A DNA stretch of 64,000 nt from Myxococcaceae bacterium (GCA_905339255.1 CAJPFO010000058.1:1-64000); one strand, 5' to 3'; shown: positions 8,590-18,159, numbered from the stretch's first letter. Numbers and translations are program-made. The notes: generated from the letters alone by a model not told the origin.

Positions 8590-9378
8590 ATGGACGAAGT
8601 CCTGATCGAGATCGATTCGCACGTCGCGACGCTCACGCTGAACCGTCCCGACCGCCTGAACGCGATCACCCCGGCGATGCTCGATCGGCTCTCGGAGCTG
8701 CTGCTGCGGTGCGACGCCGATGGCGACGTACGCGTCATCGTACTGACCGGCGCCGGGCGGGGTTTTTGCGCAGGGCTCGATTTGAAGGACCTCGCGGCCG
8801 GCAAGAACATCGGCTCCGATGCTTCGATGGGGATCGGGCGATTCGATCTCCGGAGCGCACCGCCGATCGTCCTCCACCAGGTCGACAAGCCGACGATCTG
8901 TGCGCTCAACGGAGCAGCCGCCGGATACGGGATGGATCTTGCGCTCGGCTGCGACGTTCGCGTCGCGTCGTCGAGCGCGAAGCTCGCGGCGGCGTTCACG
9001 AAGCGCGGCGTGCTTCCGGAGAGTGGCGGTACCTGGCTCCTTCCGCGACTCGTCGGTTGGGCGAAGGCCTGCGAAATCGCCTTCACGGGGCAGACGCTCG
9101 ACGCGAACGCATGTCTCGCGCTCGGACTCGTGAACCGCGTCGTCGAGGACCCGGAGCTCGCTCGTTCGGTTCGCGACCTCGCAGTCGAGATGGCGTCGAA
9201 CGCCCCGCTCGCCGTCCAGGCCACCAAGAGGATGATGCGGCTCGGCCTCGAGGAGAGCTTCGAGGCGAACGTGCACCACGTCTTCCTGCAGCTCTTGCCG
9301 CTCTTCCGCTCGAAGGATTTCGGTGAAGGAGTTCGCGCCTACCTCGAGCGCCGGCCCCCGAGGTTCGAGGGACGCTGA
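8590..9378 (+). CDS. Enoyl-CoA hydratase/isomerase-family protein
   Basis: A 262-residue crotonase-fold protein. The oxyanion-hole segments are visible: AGRGFCAGLDLKDL near residue 56 and NGAAAGYGMDLALGCD near residue 103. The second catalytic acid (LPESGGTWLLPRLVG) is conserved. At the first Glu position of classical hydratases there is an Asp (GYGMDLA), so dehydration/hydration chemistry is uncertain and an isomerase or other crotonase activity is possible. A GGAGG ribosome site sits just before the ATG. The gene end overlaps the convergent cheB end by 40 bases. Confidence 0.85.
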   Translation: MDEVLIEIDSHVATLTLNRPDRLNAITPAMLDRLSELLLRCDADGDVRVIVLTGAGRGFCAGLDLKDLAAGKNIGSDASMGIGRFDLRSAPPIVLHQVDKPTICALNGAAAGYGMDLALGCDVRVASSSAKLAAAFTKRGVLPESGGTWLLPRLVGWAKACEIAFTGQTLDANACLALGLVNRVVEDPELARSVRDLAVEMASNAPLAVQATKRMMRLGLEESFEANVHHVFLQLLPLFRSKDFGEGVRAYLERRPPRFEGR

Positions 9379-10532
9379 GGGTTCGGACCCGGGCCCCCGA
9401 CCACCGAGAGACGCGGCGGCGCGTCTGCGTCGGACGGCCCTCGCCGTCCATTTCGCCGCACCGACGCAACGATGGCTCCAGGAATCCTCTCGAGCGGCAG
9501 CACCATTGCTGCGGCCCCACGCGCGATCGCTTCACGAGGCATTCCGAACACGACGCAGGTTTCGGCATCCTGCGCGAGCGTCCAGGCGCCGGCTCGTCGC
9601 ATCGCGAGTAGCCCTTCTGCGCCGTCAGCGCCCATGCCGGTCAGCTCGACCCCCACGGCGTGCGGTCCCGCCGCTCTCGCGACCGAGCGGAACAGGACGT
9701 CGACGGACGGTCGATGACCGCCGATTCTCGGCCCTTCGAGGACGCTCACCGAGAAGCGTCCGCCGGTCCGTAGCACGACGACGTGCCGGTCCCCAGGCGC
9801 GACGAGAGCATGTCCGTCGAGAATGGCGTCGCCGTCGGCGGCTTCGCGGACGCGGATCTCCGACACCGAGTCGAGGTGACGAGCGAGCGCACCGGTGAAC
9901 GCGGCCGGCATGTGCTGGGCGATCACGATCCCGGGGCCATCGGCCGGCAGGGCGCGAAGCAGGGTCGTGAGGGCCTCGGGCCCTCCCGTCGAGGCTCCGA
10001 TCGCGACGACGAAGTGGCTTCCGCGCCGAGCGGCGCTCTCGGCGTGCGGTGGTCCGCGCCGGAGGGGAAGCTGCGGCGTCGATTTCCGCTTCGCCACGCG
10101 AGCGAGCGCCGCGGCACGAATCGTCCGCAGCAGGTCTCGGGTCCACTCGGACCGGAGTGCCCCGTCTCGCCAGCGCGGCTTCTCGAGGATCTCGACCGCT
10201 CCGTCGGCGAGCGCCCGGAGTGCGGCTTCGGTTCCGGGCGCGGCCACGGCGGAGCAGACGACGGTCGGGATCGGATGCTCGGCCATGAGGCGCCGCAGGA
10301 ACGAGAGGCCGTCCATCCGAGGCATCTCGAGGTCGAGCAGGATCACGTCCGGCGCCGTCTGCTCGATCTTCGTGGCCGCGATCACCGGATCCGCGGCGAG
10401 CACCACTTCGATCGTCGGATCGGATCCGAGCGCCATCGCGATGAGCCGCCGCGCCACGGCCGAATCGTCGACGACGAGCACGCGCGGGCCGCCGCGTACG
10501 GGCGGCCTCAATCGTCGAGGAGCTTCTTCCAC
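9339..10532 (-). CDS. cheB: Chemotaxis response regulator/protein-glutamate methylesterase CheB
   Basis: A 397-residue two-domain enzyme that demethylates or deamidates receptors. The receiver has Asp67 in VILLDLEMPRMDG and Lys in EILEKPR. The methylesterase has Ser181 (AIGASTGG), His207 (AQHMPAAFTG) and Asp303 (GMGADGAEG). About 40 residues after the catalytic domain are low complexity and unusual. It is the last gene of the chemosensory operon. The GTG at 10532 gives the longest product; a TTG at 10511, overlapping the cheR stop as TTGA, is an alternative start. The C-terminal coding end overlaps the convergent crotonase gene. Confidence 0.95.
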   Translation of the reverse strand: MEEAPRRLRPPVRGGPRVLVVDDSAVARRLIAMALGSDPTIEVVLAADPVIAATKIEQTAPDVILLDLEMPRMDGLSFLRRLMAEHPIPTVVCSAVAAPGTEAALRALADGAVEILEKPRWRDGALRSEWTRDLLRTIRAAALARVAKRKSTPQLPLRRGPPHAESAARRGSHFVVAIGASTGGPEALTTLLRALPADGPGIVIAQHMPAAFTGALARHLDSVSEIRVREAADGDAILDGHALVAPGDRHVVVLRTGGRFSVSVLEGPRIGGHRPSVDVLFRSVARAAGPHAVGVELTGMGADGAEGLLAMRRAGAWTLAQDAETCVVFGMPREAIARGAAAMVLPLERIPGAIVASVRRNGRRGPSDADAPPRLSVVGGPGPNPQRPSNLGGRRSR

Positions 10533-11413
10533 GCGAACACGCTCGGACCGACGCTGCGCAGGGGCTGCTCACGACCCTGGAGTGCCTCGGAGTGACCGAG
10601 GAGGAGAAGCCCCTCCGGGTCGAGGACTCTCAGGAGACGCTGGAGCGCCCCACGCTTGTGCGTTGGCTCGAAGTAGATCAGGACGTTGCGACAGAGCACG
10701 AGATCGAAGATCCCGAGCCTCGGGTCCAGATCGCGAGCGAGATTGAGACGCTCGAAGCGGAGGGTCGCCCGGACCTCCGAGCTGGCGCGCATGCGCCCGG
10801 CCTGACGGCCGATCCCGCGACGCATGAAGCGATGAAGATGGTGGCCGGGGATCTGCACCGCCTTGTCGAGGCTGAACGTCGCGGATCGCGCCTGACGAAG
10901 CACACGGGTCGAGAGATCCGACGCGAGGATCTCGATCTCGAAGCCCTCGCTCCGCGGAAAGTGGGAGAGCAGGCTCATCGCCATCGAGACCGGCTCCTCG
11001 CCGGTCGAGCAGCCCGCGCTCCAGGCCCGGATCCTGCGCGGTCGCCGACCCTTCGAAGCATCCTCTCTCCAGCGCGGGAAGACGCGGGTCTCGAGGAACG
11101 CGAACTGCGACGGCTCCCGGAAGAACGACGTCTCGTTCGTCGTCAGCCGATCGAGCATGACGATCGCCTCGTTCGGATCGTCGATCACGCGCCGGTAGTA
11201 GGCGCTGAACGAGGGCATTTCGAGCTCTCGCAGCCTCTGGTTGAGTCGGCTGGCGAGAAGTGCGCGCTTGGTGTCGGCGAGCTGGATCCCGGCCTCGCGC
11301 TCGACCAGCGACTGGAAGAGCCGGAACTCCGCGTCGAGGAGCCCCGGAACCGGGCGTACCCCGATCGACGCGCTCGCGGAACGTGCGGCTGCCGCGTGTT
11401 GGCGAGCCGTCAT
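10508..11413 (-). CDS. cheR: Chemotaxis protein methyltransferase CheR
   Basis: A 301-residue SAM-dependent methyltransferase that methylates receptor glutamates. The N-terminal helical domain (VEREAGIQL, SRLNQRLRELEM, LTTNETSFFRE) is followed by the SAM-binding core (AWSAGCSTGEEPVS) and LCRNVLIYFEP. The ATG at 11413 overlaps the cheW stop as ATGA, indicating translational coupling, and gives the normal family N terminus. It pairs with CheB to set the methylation state of the MCP encoded in the same operon. Confidence 0.95.
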   Translation of the reverse strand: MTARQHAAAARSASASIGVRPVPGLLDAEFRLFQSLVEREAGIQLADTKRALLASRLNQRLRELEMPSFSAYYRRVIDDPNEAIVMLDRLTTNETSFFREPSQFAFLETRVFPRWREDASKGRRPRRIRAWSAGCSTGEEPVSMAMSLLSHFPRSEGFEIEILASDLSTRVLRQARSATFSLDKAVQIPGHHLHRFMRRGIGRQAGRMRASSEVRATLRFERLNLARDLDPRLGIFDLVLCRNVLIYFEPTHKRGALQRLLRVLDPEGLLLLGHSEALQGREQPLRSVGPSVFAWKKLLDD

Positions 11414-12042
11414 TGCGCCACACGACTCCGTTTCCGACTCCCGCTGCGGCGCGGCAGGGCCACGGACGCTGGAGTCGCAACCTCGGACGCTCCCGGATCG
11501 GGATCGGTCGGAAGCGGATCGGATTCCGCCGGCTGCAAGGCAGGGTCGGACGTCTGCGTCGGGATCGCCTCGAGAGATCCGAAGCCGGTACCTGCGAGCA
11601 CCTCGCGGACGTTCAGGAGCGGGACGAAATCCCCGTCGAGCCGCACCATGCCATCGAGAAGAGCGTGTGGGACGTCGGTTCCGAACCGCGGCGCGGGCTC
11701 GATCTCCTCGGGGCGCACCGAGATCACGTTGTTCACGCCGTCTGCCAGGATGCCGACGACCGTCGCGTCGCCGTCGACCACCACCTCGAGGACGATCACG
11801 CACGAACGACGCCCGGGAGGCTCTTCGGGGAGGCCGAAGCCTCGCGCCAGGCTCACCACGGGAACGGCTCCCCCGCGCAGGTTGAGCAGGCCGAGCACTG
11901 CGTCCGGGGTCCGCGGAAGCTGCGTGATCGTCGTGAACGGAACGATCTCCTTCACGTCGAGGATCCGGATCGCATGCTGCTGGTCGCAGACCCGGAACGT
12001 CAGGACCTGGAACGACTCATCGAGGTCTTCATCGGGTTCCAC
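11410..12042 (-). CDS. cheW: Chemotaxis adaptor CheW with a basic disordered tail
   Basis: The protein has 210 residues. The first ~150 form a CheW domain (FRVCDQQHAIRILDVKEIVP, LGLLNLRGGAVPVVSLARGFG) that couples CheA to receptors. The last ~55 residues are Pro/Asp-rich and then Arg/Ser-rich, longer than usual for CheW and predicted disordered. A strong AAGGAGG lies 6 bases before the GTG at 12042, which supports this start. It is 21 bases downstream of the MCP stop and overlaps the cheR start. Confidence 0.93.
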   Translation of the reverse strand: MEPDEDLDESFQVLTFRVCDQQHAIRILDVKEIVPFTTITQLPRTPDAVLGLLNLRGGAVPVVSLARGFGLPEEPPGRRSCVIVLEVVVDGDATVVGILADGVNNVISVRPEEIEPAPRFGTDVPHALLDGMVRLDGDFVPLLNVREVLAGTGFGSLEAIPTQTSDPALQPAESDPLPTDPDPGASEVATPASVALPRRSGSRKRSRVAQ

Positions 12043-12063
12043 GCGGTGCCTCCTTGCGCGTGC

Positions 12064-13692
12064 TCAGAATTGGACGAAATCGCTCTCGGAATCGACGGCC
12101 TCGCCGTCGCCGGCATCGAGCCCCGACGACCTGCCGCGTTCTGCGGGTCCGCCCGAGGCCCAACCCGACGTCGTTCCGGCGGCGAGCGGCGTCGAACCCG
12201 ACCGGAGGTGCGCGCCCAGCCGGAAGAATGCGATGAGCTGGCGAAGCCGCTGTGCCTGGACGGCCTGTTGTTCGGCCGTGCTCGAAAGCTCTTCGGCCGC
12301 AGAAGCGTTGCGCTGCGTGACCTGATCGACCTGCCCCATCGCCTGACCGATTTGCGCGATCCCCGATGCCTGCTCGCGGGACGCCGCGGCCACCTCCTGG
12401 ACGAGCTCCGCGGTCCGTTGGATCGACGGAACGAGCTCGGCGAGAAGCTCACCCGACCGCGAAGCGACCTGGACGCTCGAAGCGGCCACGTCGCGAATCT
12501 CACGTGCGGCGGATTGACTTCGCTCGGCGAGCTTCCTCACCTCCGAAGCGACGACGGCGAACCCCTTGCCGTGTTCGCCGGCGCGTGCCGCCTCGATCGC
12601 CGCATTGAGCGCGAGCAAGTTGGTCTGGTATGCGATCTCCTCGACGATCGAGATCCGCTCGGCGATCGTCCCCATCGCCCGAATCGTCTCCTCGACCGCC
12701 TTTCCGCTCTCCTCGGCCCCGCTCGCTCCACGGCGGGCCATTTCCTCGAGCTCGAGGCTGTTCGACGCATTCTGCGTGATCGACGCGTTCATCTCCTCGA
12801 GGTTGGAGCGGGTTTCCTCGACCGCGGCCGCATGCTCGCTGGTTCCCTGCGAGAGCCCCTGCGCGGACGCGGCGACCTGATCCGCGGCCCCCGACAATCC
12901 TTCGGCGGCTTCGTGCACCGAACCGATCACCCGTCGCAGCTTCTCCACGAGCCGGCTCATCGCACCGAGCATCGAACCGAGCTCATCGTTCGAGGTGACC
13001 GCCACGTGTGAGGTGAGATCGCCGTCGGCGAGCGCCGTCGCAACGCGCGTCGCTTCTCGAAGCGGTTTGGAGATCGAGGACACGAGGAGGAGCGAGACTC
13101 CGAGGCAGATCCCGAGACCGATCGCGAGGACGGCTCCGACCGTCGCGAGCTGGGCTTTCTCGAGCGCGCGAACGTCGGCGAACGCGCTCTCGGATGCGGC
13201 CTGATCGCGCTTCGTCCGCTGCTCGAGCCGCTTCGAGATCTGGTCGCGCTCGCTGCGCAAGCGCTCGACGATCGGCGAGACCGAGTCGAATCCGGCCGCG
13301 CCGGTGATCCGTCCCTCCATCTGACCGAGGCCTTCGCCGTAGCGCTCGGAAGCCTCACGGAGCCCGGCGAGCTCGTCGATGTCCGCGTTCGGAAGCGTCG
13401 CTGCCTTGTCGAGCAATGCGCCAAAACGTGCCAGGTAGCGACGCGCCTCGACGATCGCGTCGCGATCGCGATTGGCACCGGAACGCTCGGCGGTCGCGTG
13501 CATCTCCCGCGCGACACTCGCCATCTCGAGGCCGACCAAGAACGACGGGTACGATTGTGTCTCGACGGTGTCCGCGGCCGTTTCCTTCCGCCCTTCGTAA
13601 TGAAGTGCGACGACCACGACGACCGCGAACACGGCCGCCATCAGTGCGGGCAACGCCAGCAGTCTCACTCGCAGGCTAAGATTGGAATGCAT
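12064..13692 (-). CDS. Transmembrane methyl-accepting chemotaxis protein with C-terminal tether motif
   Basis: A 542-residue receptor: TM1 at about residues 10-28, a helical periplasmic sensor (about 30-185), TM2 (about 188-210), a HAMP domain ([21 protein letters not shown]) and a signalling hairpin. The tip reads [20 protein letters not shown]. After the signalling domain there is a flexible Gly/Ser linker of about 55 residues ending in DFVQF, which fits the aromatic-x-x-aromatic pentapeptide used to tether CheR/CheB. The ATG at 13692 (M-H-S-N-L) is chosen because TM1 follows at once. It overlaps the cheA end by 17 bases. Ligand unknown. Confidence 0.93.
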   Translation of the reverse strand: MHSNLSLRVRLLALPALMAAVFAVVVVVALHYEGRKETAADTVETQSYPSFLVGLEMASVAREMHATAERSGANRDRDAIVEARRYLARFGALLDKAATLPNADIDELAGLREASERYGEGLGQMEGRITGAAGFDSVSPIVERLRSERDQISKRLEQRTKRDQAASESAFADVRALEKAQLATVGAVLAIGLGICLGVSLLLVSSISKPLREATRVATALADGDLTSHVAVTSNDELGSMLGAMSRLVEKLRRVIGSVHEAAEGLSGAADQVAASAQGLSQGTSEHAAAVEETRSNLEEMNASITQNASNSLELEEMARRGASGAEESGKAVEETIRAMGTIAERISIVEEIAYQTNLLALNAAIEAARAGEHGKGFAVVASEVRKLAERSQSAAREIRDVAASSVQVASRSGELLAELVPSIQRTAELVQEVAAASREQASGIAQIGQAMGQVDQVTQRNASAAEELSSTAEQQAVQAQRLRQLIAFFRLGAHLRSGSTPLAAGTTSGWASGGPAERGRSSGLDAGDGEAVDSESDFVQF

Positions 13693-15406
13693 GGCCGACC
13701 TCCACGGTGTCCGTCGAAACGAGCGCATGGTTGGACTCGGGTCCGAGAAGCTCCGCGTCACCGATGCCTCCGATCGCGCGATCGATGAGAGCGCGGACGT
13801 CGAGAATGAGGGCGATCCGGCCGTCTCCGAGGATCGTTGCGCCGCCGACCTCGGGAACGTTCCGGAGATGTCTCGGAAGGGGTTTGATCACGGTCTGGCG
13901 CTCGCCGAGGAGGCGATCGACCAGGAGGCCGAGTCGGCGCCCGGCATGCTCGACGACCACCACGCTTCCGCGGCTCGCCTCCGAGGAGGGCAGGCCGAGC
14001 ACGCGATCGAGCCGGACGTAGGGGAGCGGGCGGTCGCGGACACTCAAGAGCCCCGTGGCACCGCCGCGCGAATGACGTCCCTCCGTGGGGAGATCGAGGC
14101 ACTCGATCACCGACTCGAGAGGAAGAACGTATACCTGTCGCGCCGTGCCCACCGCGAAGCCCTCGATGATGGCGAGCGTGAGCGGCAGACGGAGCGTGGC
14201 GATCGTCCCCGCGCCGGGACGGCTCCGCAAACGAACCGTTCCACCGACGCTTTCGACGGTGCGGCGTACCGCGTCCATTCCGACGCCTCGGCCCGCGGCA
14301 TGGTCGGCCTCGTCGCGGGTCGAGAATCCCGGGTGGAAGACGAGTTCGAGGAGTTCGTTCGGGCCGAGGGCGGCCGCATCGGCGACGAGGCCGAGCGACG
14401 CGGCCCGCCGGCGAACGGCGTCGAGGTCGACCCCTCCGCCGTCGTCCTCGACCTCGACGACGATCTGGGCACCCTCCTGTCGCGCCGAGAGAACGACTCT
14501 CCCGCTCGCAGGCTTGCCCCGGGCCAGACGGGCCTCGGGCGCTTCGATTCCGTGCGCGAGTGCGTTGCGGATCACGTGGATGAGCGCTTCGCGGAGGTGT
14601 CCGATGACCGTCGTGTCGACCTCGGCGTCCTCGCCGCGGATCTCGAGGTGAGCACGCTTTCCGTGCGTGAGGGCGAGCTCTCGGACGGACCGCGCGTGCT
14701 GCCGGAAGACGGGTCCGAGCGGGACCATCCTCACGCGCATGACCTCCTCCTGGAGGCTCGCGAAGAGGTGGTCCATGGCGCGATGCGCCTCGAGGACCTC
14801 GGAGGAGGGCGCGCTGCGTCCATCGTGGAGCACCTGGTCGAGTCGCCCACGCGCGATCGAAAGCTCTCCTGCGAGGTTCATCAGTCGATCGAGCGTCTCG
14901 ACCCGGATCCGCAGCGTCGGAGCGGCGAGCCGGACCGAGTCTCCGATCGTCGTCGGGTTCGCGTCCGACCCGGTGAAGGCCGGCGCGGCGACACGATCGA
15001 CCGTTCGCTCCGGCCGCGGAGATCCGTGGTCGCCCCGCAGCGCCGCCAGGCATCGCCGGTGATCGTCGGAGAGCTCGTCGCGTCCCTCGAGAGTCGAGTC
15101 GAGGATCTCGCGCAGCGCGTCGACGGCTGCCAGAAGCAGGTTCGATTCGGATTCGCTGGGCCTTCGCTCCGCACGCCGGATCTCGCCGAGGACGTCTTCG
15201 AGGACGTGCGCGAACTCCGTGAGCGCAACGAACCCGAGCGAATCCGCGTCGCCCTTGATCGTGTGGCAGACGCGAAAGATCTCGTTCGTCCGCTCGGGGT
15301 CGAAGTCCCCGTTCTCGATTGCGAGTAGAGCCTCCTCCATCGTGACGAGACCATCGCGGGTCTGCGCCTCGAACGTCGTGAGGACCTGCTCGAGTTCGGC
15401 GTCCAT
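13676..15406 (-). CDS. cheA: Chemotaxis histidine kinase CheA lacking a P2 domain
   Basis: A 576-residue kinase. P1 carries the phosphorylation His48 ([15 protein letters not shown]). A short ~40-residue linker leads straight to the P3 dimerisation helix ([17 protein letters not shown]). The P4 ATPase follows ([32 protein letters not shown]), then the P5 CheW-like domain. No P2 CheY-docking domain fits in the linker, which is a real difference from enteric CheA. Eleven bases separate it from the cheD stop. It probably phosphorylates the two CheY-like proteins and CheB of the same operon. Confidence 0.95.
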   Translation of the reverse strand: MDAELEQVLTTFEAQTRDGLVTMEEALLAIENGDFDPERTNEIFRVCHTIKGDADSLGFVALTEFAHVLEDVLGEIRRAERRPSESESNLLLAAVDALREILDSTLEGRDELSDDHRRCLAALRGDHGSPRPERTVDRVAAPAFTGSDANPTTIGDSVRLAAPTLRIRVETLDRLMNLAGELSIARGRLDQVLHDGRSAPSSEVLEAHRAMDHLFASLQEEVMRVRMVPLGPVFRQHARSVRELALTHGKRAHLEIRGEDAEVDTTVIGHLREALIHVIRNALAHGIEAPEARLARGKPASGRVVLSARQEGAQIVVEVEDDGGGVDLDAVRRRAASLGLVADAAALGPNELLELVFHPGFSTRDEADHAAGRGVGMDAVRRTVESVGGTVRLRSRPGAGTIATLRLPLTLAIIEGFAVGTARQVYVLPLESVIECLDLPTEGRHSRGGATGLLSVRDRPLPYVRLDRVLGLPSSEASRGSVVVVEHAGRRLGLLVDRLLGERQTVIKPLPRHLRNVPEVGGATILGDGRIALILDVRALIDRAIGGIGDAELLGPESNHALVSTDTVEVGHAFQS

Positions 15407-15417
15407 GGTCTCGGTTC

Positions 15418-15933
15418 CTAGATGAGCTTGACCCAGGCCGTCCCGTCGTCCGGATGGAAGACGAGTTTGCGGCCGCGGTGCCCCCCGACGTCGGCCGCAA
15501 CGACGGCCACGCCGGCCTCGGCGAGCAACGCTCGAGCGGCATCGACATTGCGCCGGGCGAGCGGGTTCACGGATTGGAGCGCAGGGGCGATCGAAGCCCC
15601 GCCGAAAAGCTTCCCCCGGAGCCGCTCCGGCTTCGCTCCGAGCGAGACCGTTCGCTGGATCAACTCCGGCACCGCGAGGTTTCCGAAGCGGAGCGCCGAA
15701 GACCCGAAGCCGAGGCCGCGAGGCAACACGAAATGGCAGAGTCCCCCGACCCCCGCCTCCTCATCCCAGAGGCACGCTGCGACACACGAGCCGAGGATCG
15801 TGACGATCCGGACCTTCGTTCGAGACGTCATGATCTGCCCCGGATGGACGTAGAGCGTCGGCCGATCCGGCTCCTTGCTGGATGCGGATGAGGCCCGCCG
15901 AGCCGCCGAGGTTCTCGACGAAGGAAGACTCAT
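15418..15933 (-). CDS. cheD: Chemoreceptor glutamine deamidase CheD
   Basis: A 171-residue CheD. It contains the catalytic Thr/Cys pair in RIVTILGSCVAACLWDE and the His in GGLCHFVLPRG; the family deamidates receptor glutamines and can bind phospho-CheY. The C-terminal half (LFGGASIAP, GHRGRKLVFHPDDGTAW) also matches. The ATG at 15933 overlaps the stop of the upstream GAF gene as ATGA. The N-terminal ~30 residues before the conserved core are low complexity. Confidence 0.92.
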   Translation of the reverse strand: MSLPSSRTSAARRASSASSKEPDRPTLYVHPGQIMTSRTKVRIVTILGSCVAACLWDEEAGVGGLCHFVLPRGLGFGSSALRFGNLAVPELIQRTVSLGAKPERLRGKLFGGASIAPALQSVNPLARRNVDAARALLAEAGVAVVAADVGGHRGRKLVFHPDDGTAWVKLI

Positions 15934-16682
15934 CTCCTGGGGCGGGCTTCGCACGCCCAGTGTCGTGCGTGCAGGCGCGCCGAATGGAGTGCCGTCGCGG
16001 CCTGTGTCGCGAGGAGATCGAAGATCTCGAAGTCGATCCGTTCGAGCCCGGGCTTTTGCTCGAGAAGCCCGAAGATGGCGATGGCGCCGGTCGCTTCGCC
16101 CTCGATCAGAAGGGGGATGCAGACCCGGGGGCCGCTCGAAGGCTCGTCGTCGAGGCGTCGATCGCCGTCGTCTGCGACGAAGCGCTCACCGGATTCGATC
16201 ACGCTCCGGATCCGATCCTCTGCTGCGTCGATCGCGTTCCCATCGACTCCGAGTGCAGAGAGGACGCGGAAGGAGTCGCCCTCCGCCTCGAGGATCGCGA
16301 ACTCCTCGGAACCAATCAGATTGACCACGATCTCGTGGATCGCACGCACCACCTCGGCCGGCTCGAGCGTTCCATGGAGCCGGTACGCCGAGACGTAGAG
16401 GTTGGCGAGGCTATCGTTCTCCTGCTCGACCGAGAGATAGCGCTCGAACGCGGAAGCGTTTTCCTCGGCAATGTTCGCCGCGTGGAGCTGGAGCGACGAA
16501 GCCCGCTCGAGAGCCGCGCGGGCGGCGCCGAGCTCGAGGGACAGGCGCGTCTTCTCTTCTTCGAGGGATGCGACCGCACCGCGGAGGGTCTCGATCTCCT
16601 GGAGCCGCTCCTCGATGAAGCGGCGCGTGCCCTGGCGGACCCTCCGCACGTAGTCTGCAGGATCGTGGACGTCGCTGGCCAT
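15930..16682 (-). CDS. Coiled-coil GAF-domain protein of the chemosensory operon (paralogue 2)
   Basis: A 250-residue cytoplasmic protein. Residues about 20-95 form a heptad-rich coiled coil (IEERLQEIETLRGAVASLEE). It is followed by YLSVEQENDSLANLYVSAYR and a GAF domain (about 100-245; IVVNLIGSEEFAILEAEGDS, VCIPLLIEGEATGAIAIFG). GAF domains bind small ligands or cofactors or act as dimerisation modules. It is clearly related to the protein at 18560-19378, sharing the 'EQEN-SLA-LYV' junction and INLIG/VNLIG core, so the two arose by duplication. It overlaps cheD. Ligand unknown. Confidence 0.85.
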   Translation of the reverse strand: MASDVHDPADYVRRVRQGTRRFIEERLQEIETLRGAVASLEEEKTRLSLELGAARAALERASSLQLHAANIAEENASAFERYLSVEQENDSLANLYVSAYRLHGTLEPAEVVRAIHEIVVNLIGSEEFAILEAEGDSFRVLSALGVDGNAIDAAEDRIRSVIESGERFVADDGDRRLDDEPSSGPRVCIPLLIEGEATGAIAIFGLLEQKPGLERIDFEIFDLLATQAATALHSARLHARHWACEARPRR

Positions 16683-16695
16683 GAAAACCTCGTGG

Positions 16696-17085
16696 CTACT
16701 CGATCAGACTTCGGATCTTGGCGATGAGCTCGACGCCGTTGAGCGGCTTGGTCACGTAATCGCTGCAGCCGCTCGCGAACCCCGTCTCGACGTGCTCTGC
16801 ATCCCCTCGAGTCGTCACCAGGATGATCGGGATCTCGTGGGTCGCGGCCTCGTCGCGGAGCGCCTGACATGCGTCGAATCCACCCATTTCCGGCATCACC
16901 ACGTCGAGGAGGATGAGGTCGGGTCGAGCCTCGCGCGCGACCGAAACGGCCTCTCGCCCGTTTCGCGCGTAGAGGAGCTCGAAGCTCCCGGCACGCTGGA
17001 GGATCATCCGCTCGGTCATCAGCGCGACCTCGGAGTCATCCACGAGCAGGATTCGCTTGCGACGGCGGCGAGCGGGTTCGGGCAT
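16696..17085 (-). CDS. CheY-like single-domain response regulator (first of two)
   Basis: A 129-residue receiver with a basic N-terminal extension (PARRRRKR). The phospho-acceptor Asp61 lies in DLILLDVVMPEMGG. The acidic pair DD, the Thr in IILVTTRG and the Lys in SDYVTKPLNG are all present, so it should be phosphorylatable. No output domain. The ATG at 17085 follows the upstream stop by 7 bases. It is a likely CheA target; with the second CheY-like gene it could act as output plus phosphate sink. Confidence 0.92.
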   Translation of the reverse strand: MPEPARRRRKRILLVDDSEVALMTERMILQRAGSFELLYARNGREAVSVAREARPDLILLDVVMPEMGGFDACQALRDEAATHEIPIILVTTRGDAEHVETGFASGCSDYVTKPLNGVELIAKIRSLIE

Positions 17086-17092
17086 TCCAGGT

Positions 17093-17395
17093 TCAGCGCC
17101 CGAGTCTCTGGAAGACCGCGTCCGCACCGTCGGGGCCCGCCGAATCGCGCAGGCGCCCGAGCGCCGCACCGACGATGGCGCATGCCGCGTCCGCCTCGGC
17201 GACGCCTCGCGCCTTGAGCTCCTTCGGGAGGATCTGCTTCACCACGATCCCCATTTGAGAAGCCGTGACGGTCTTCGGATCGAGCCCCGACTTCTTGAGC
17301 GCGATCCGAACGGTTCCGTTCGCGGCGAGGTGGTCGAAGCCCGTCGCGCGAGCGAGGGCCTCCGTCACGCATTCGAATGCAGCAGCGTCCGCCAT
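17093..17395 (-). CDS. Small cytoplasmic protein of unknown function in the che operon
   Basis: A 100-residue protein I cannot assign to a family. It is predicted helical and soluble, with the central stretch GTVRIALKKSGLDPKTVTA, then MGIVVKQILPKELKARGV, then ADAACAIVGAALGRL. There is no membrane segment and no cysteine-based site. The ATG at 17395 is two bases after the stop of the seven-helix membrane gene and 7 bases separate its stop from the next start, so it is clearly a member of the chemosensory operon. An adaptor between the membrane protein and the receivers is one possibility, by position only. Confidence 0.8.
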   Translation of the reverse strand: MADAAAFECVTEALARATGFDHLAANGTVRIALKKSGLDPKTVTASQMGIVVKQILPKELKARGVAEADAACAIVGAALGRLRDSAGPDGADAVFQRLGR

Positions 17396-17397
17396 GG

Positions 17398-18159
17398 TCA
17401 GGCCTCCACCGTCGCCGGGCGCCGAGCACCGGCGACCCACGCCAGGTACGACTGCGGCGGCATGAAGATCAGGAACAGGAGCAGGCTCTGGAGCAGCCCG
17501 TTCATCGACGTCACCGTCACCGTCATCGGGTTCTGTGCGGCGCCGCCGGCCGTCGAGACGACGGTCACGTTCACCAGCGTCGCGGCCGAAGCAACGATCC
17601 CTGCGATCGCCCAGAGCAGGAACCGGTTCGCCGTGATCGGGTCACCGATCCCGAGAGCGAAGCGCCGCCTCATCATCCGGTAGTAGCGGAGGCCCTCTCC
17701 ACCCATCCATGCGTATCCGAGGCCGAGGACGAGCATGTTCGTCAGGCTGAACGAAAAGCTCCGCCGCATCATGTCGGCGCGGTCGACTCCGTACCACGCC
17801 CACAGGAGCCCAGCGAGATCGACGGCGATCACGACGCAGCCGGCGATCGCGAGGAGGCGCGCCCAGAGAGCCCCGGGACGGAAGACGAGGGCGGTGAACA
17901 CGAAGAACCCGCCGATTCCGAAGGTGATGCACAGGTTCCCGAAGTGGTGCAGGAACGTGGCGAGAAGCAAGTGCGTTTCGAAGAGTCTTCCCCCCGCGAC
18001 GACCATCGGAAATCCGATGCCGCACGCGGAGAAGTAGACCATTCCGAGCAGCCGCTCCGGGGTCTTCCCGGTCTCGATCGAGAGCCGGATCAAGCGGAGC
18101 CCGACCACGATGGCCGTGAGCGAGAAGAGCGAGACACAGACGAGAGAGAGGATCGACAT
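17398..18159 (-). CDS. Seven-helix integral membrane protein embedded in the che operon
   Basis: A 253-residue protein of unknown family. Seven hydrophobic segments are visible at about residues 3-24, 38-58, 63-90, 98-120, 134-152, 177-202 and 213-240, joined by short loops with Arg-rich cytoplasmic turns (MMRRRFALG). Helix 3 has a His-His pair (TFLHHFGNL). Helix 7 has no Lys, which argues against a rhodopsin. It lies between two CheY-like genes with 1-2 base gaps, so it should be made with the kinase complex. A signal-sensing or output role at the inner membrane is inference. Confidence 0.85.
   Translation of the reverse strand: MSILSLVCVSLFSLTAIVVGLRLIRLSIETGKTPERLLGMVYFSACGIGFPMVVAGGRLFETHLLLATFLHHFGNLCITFGIGGFFVFTALVFRPGALWARLLAIAGCVVIAVDLAGLLWAWYGVDRADMMRRSFSFSLTNMLVLGLGYAWMGGEGLRYYRMMRRRFALGIGDPITANRFLLWAIAGIVASAATLVNVTVVSTAGGAAQNPMTVTVTSMNGLLQSLLLFLIFMPPQSYLAWVAGARRPATVEA

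Noticed and set aside
17398-18159. Seven-helix protein as a microbial rhodopsin
   Set aside because: Helix 7 has no Lys for retinal, and no rhodopsin motifs are seen.
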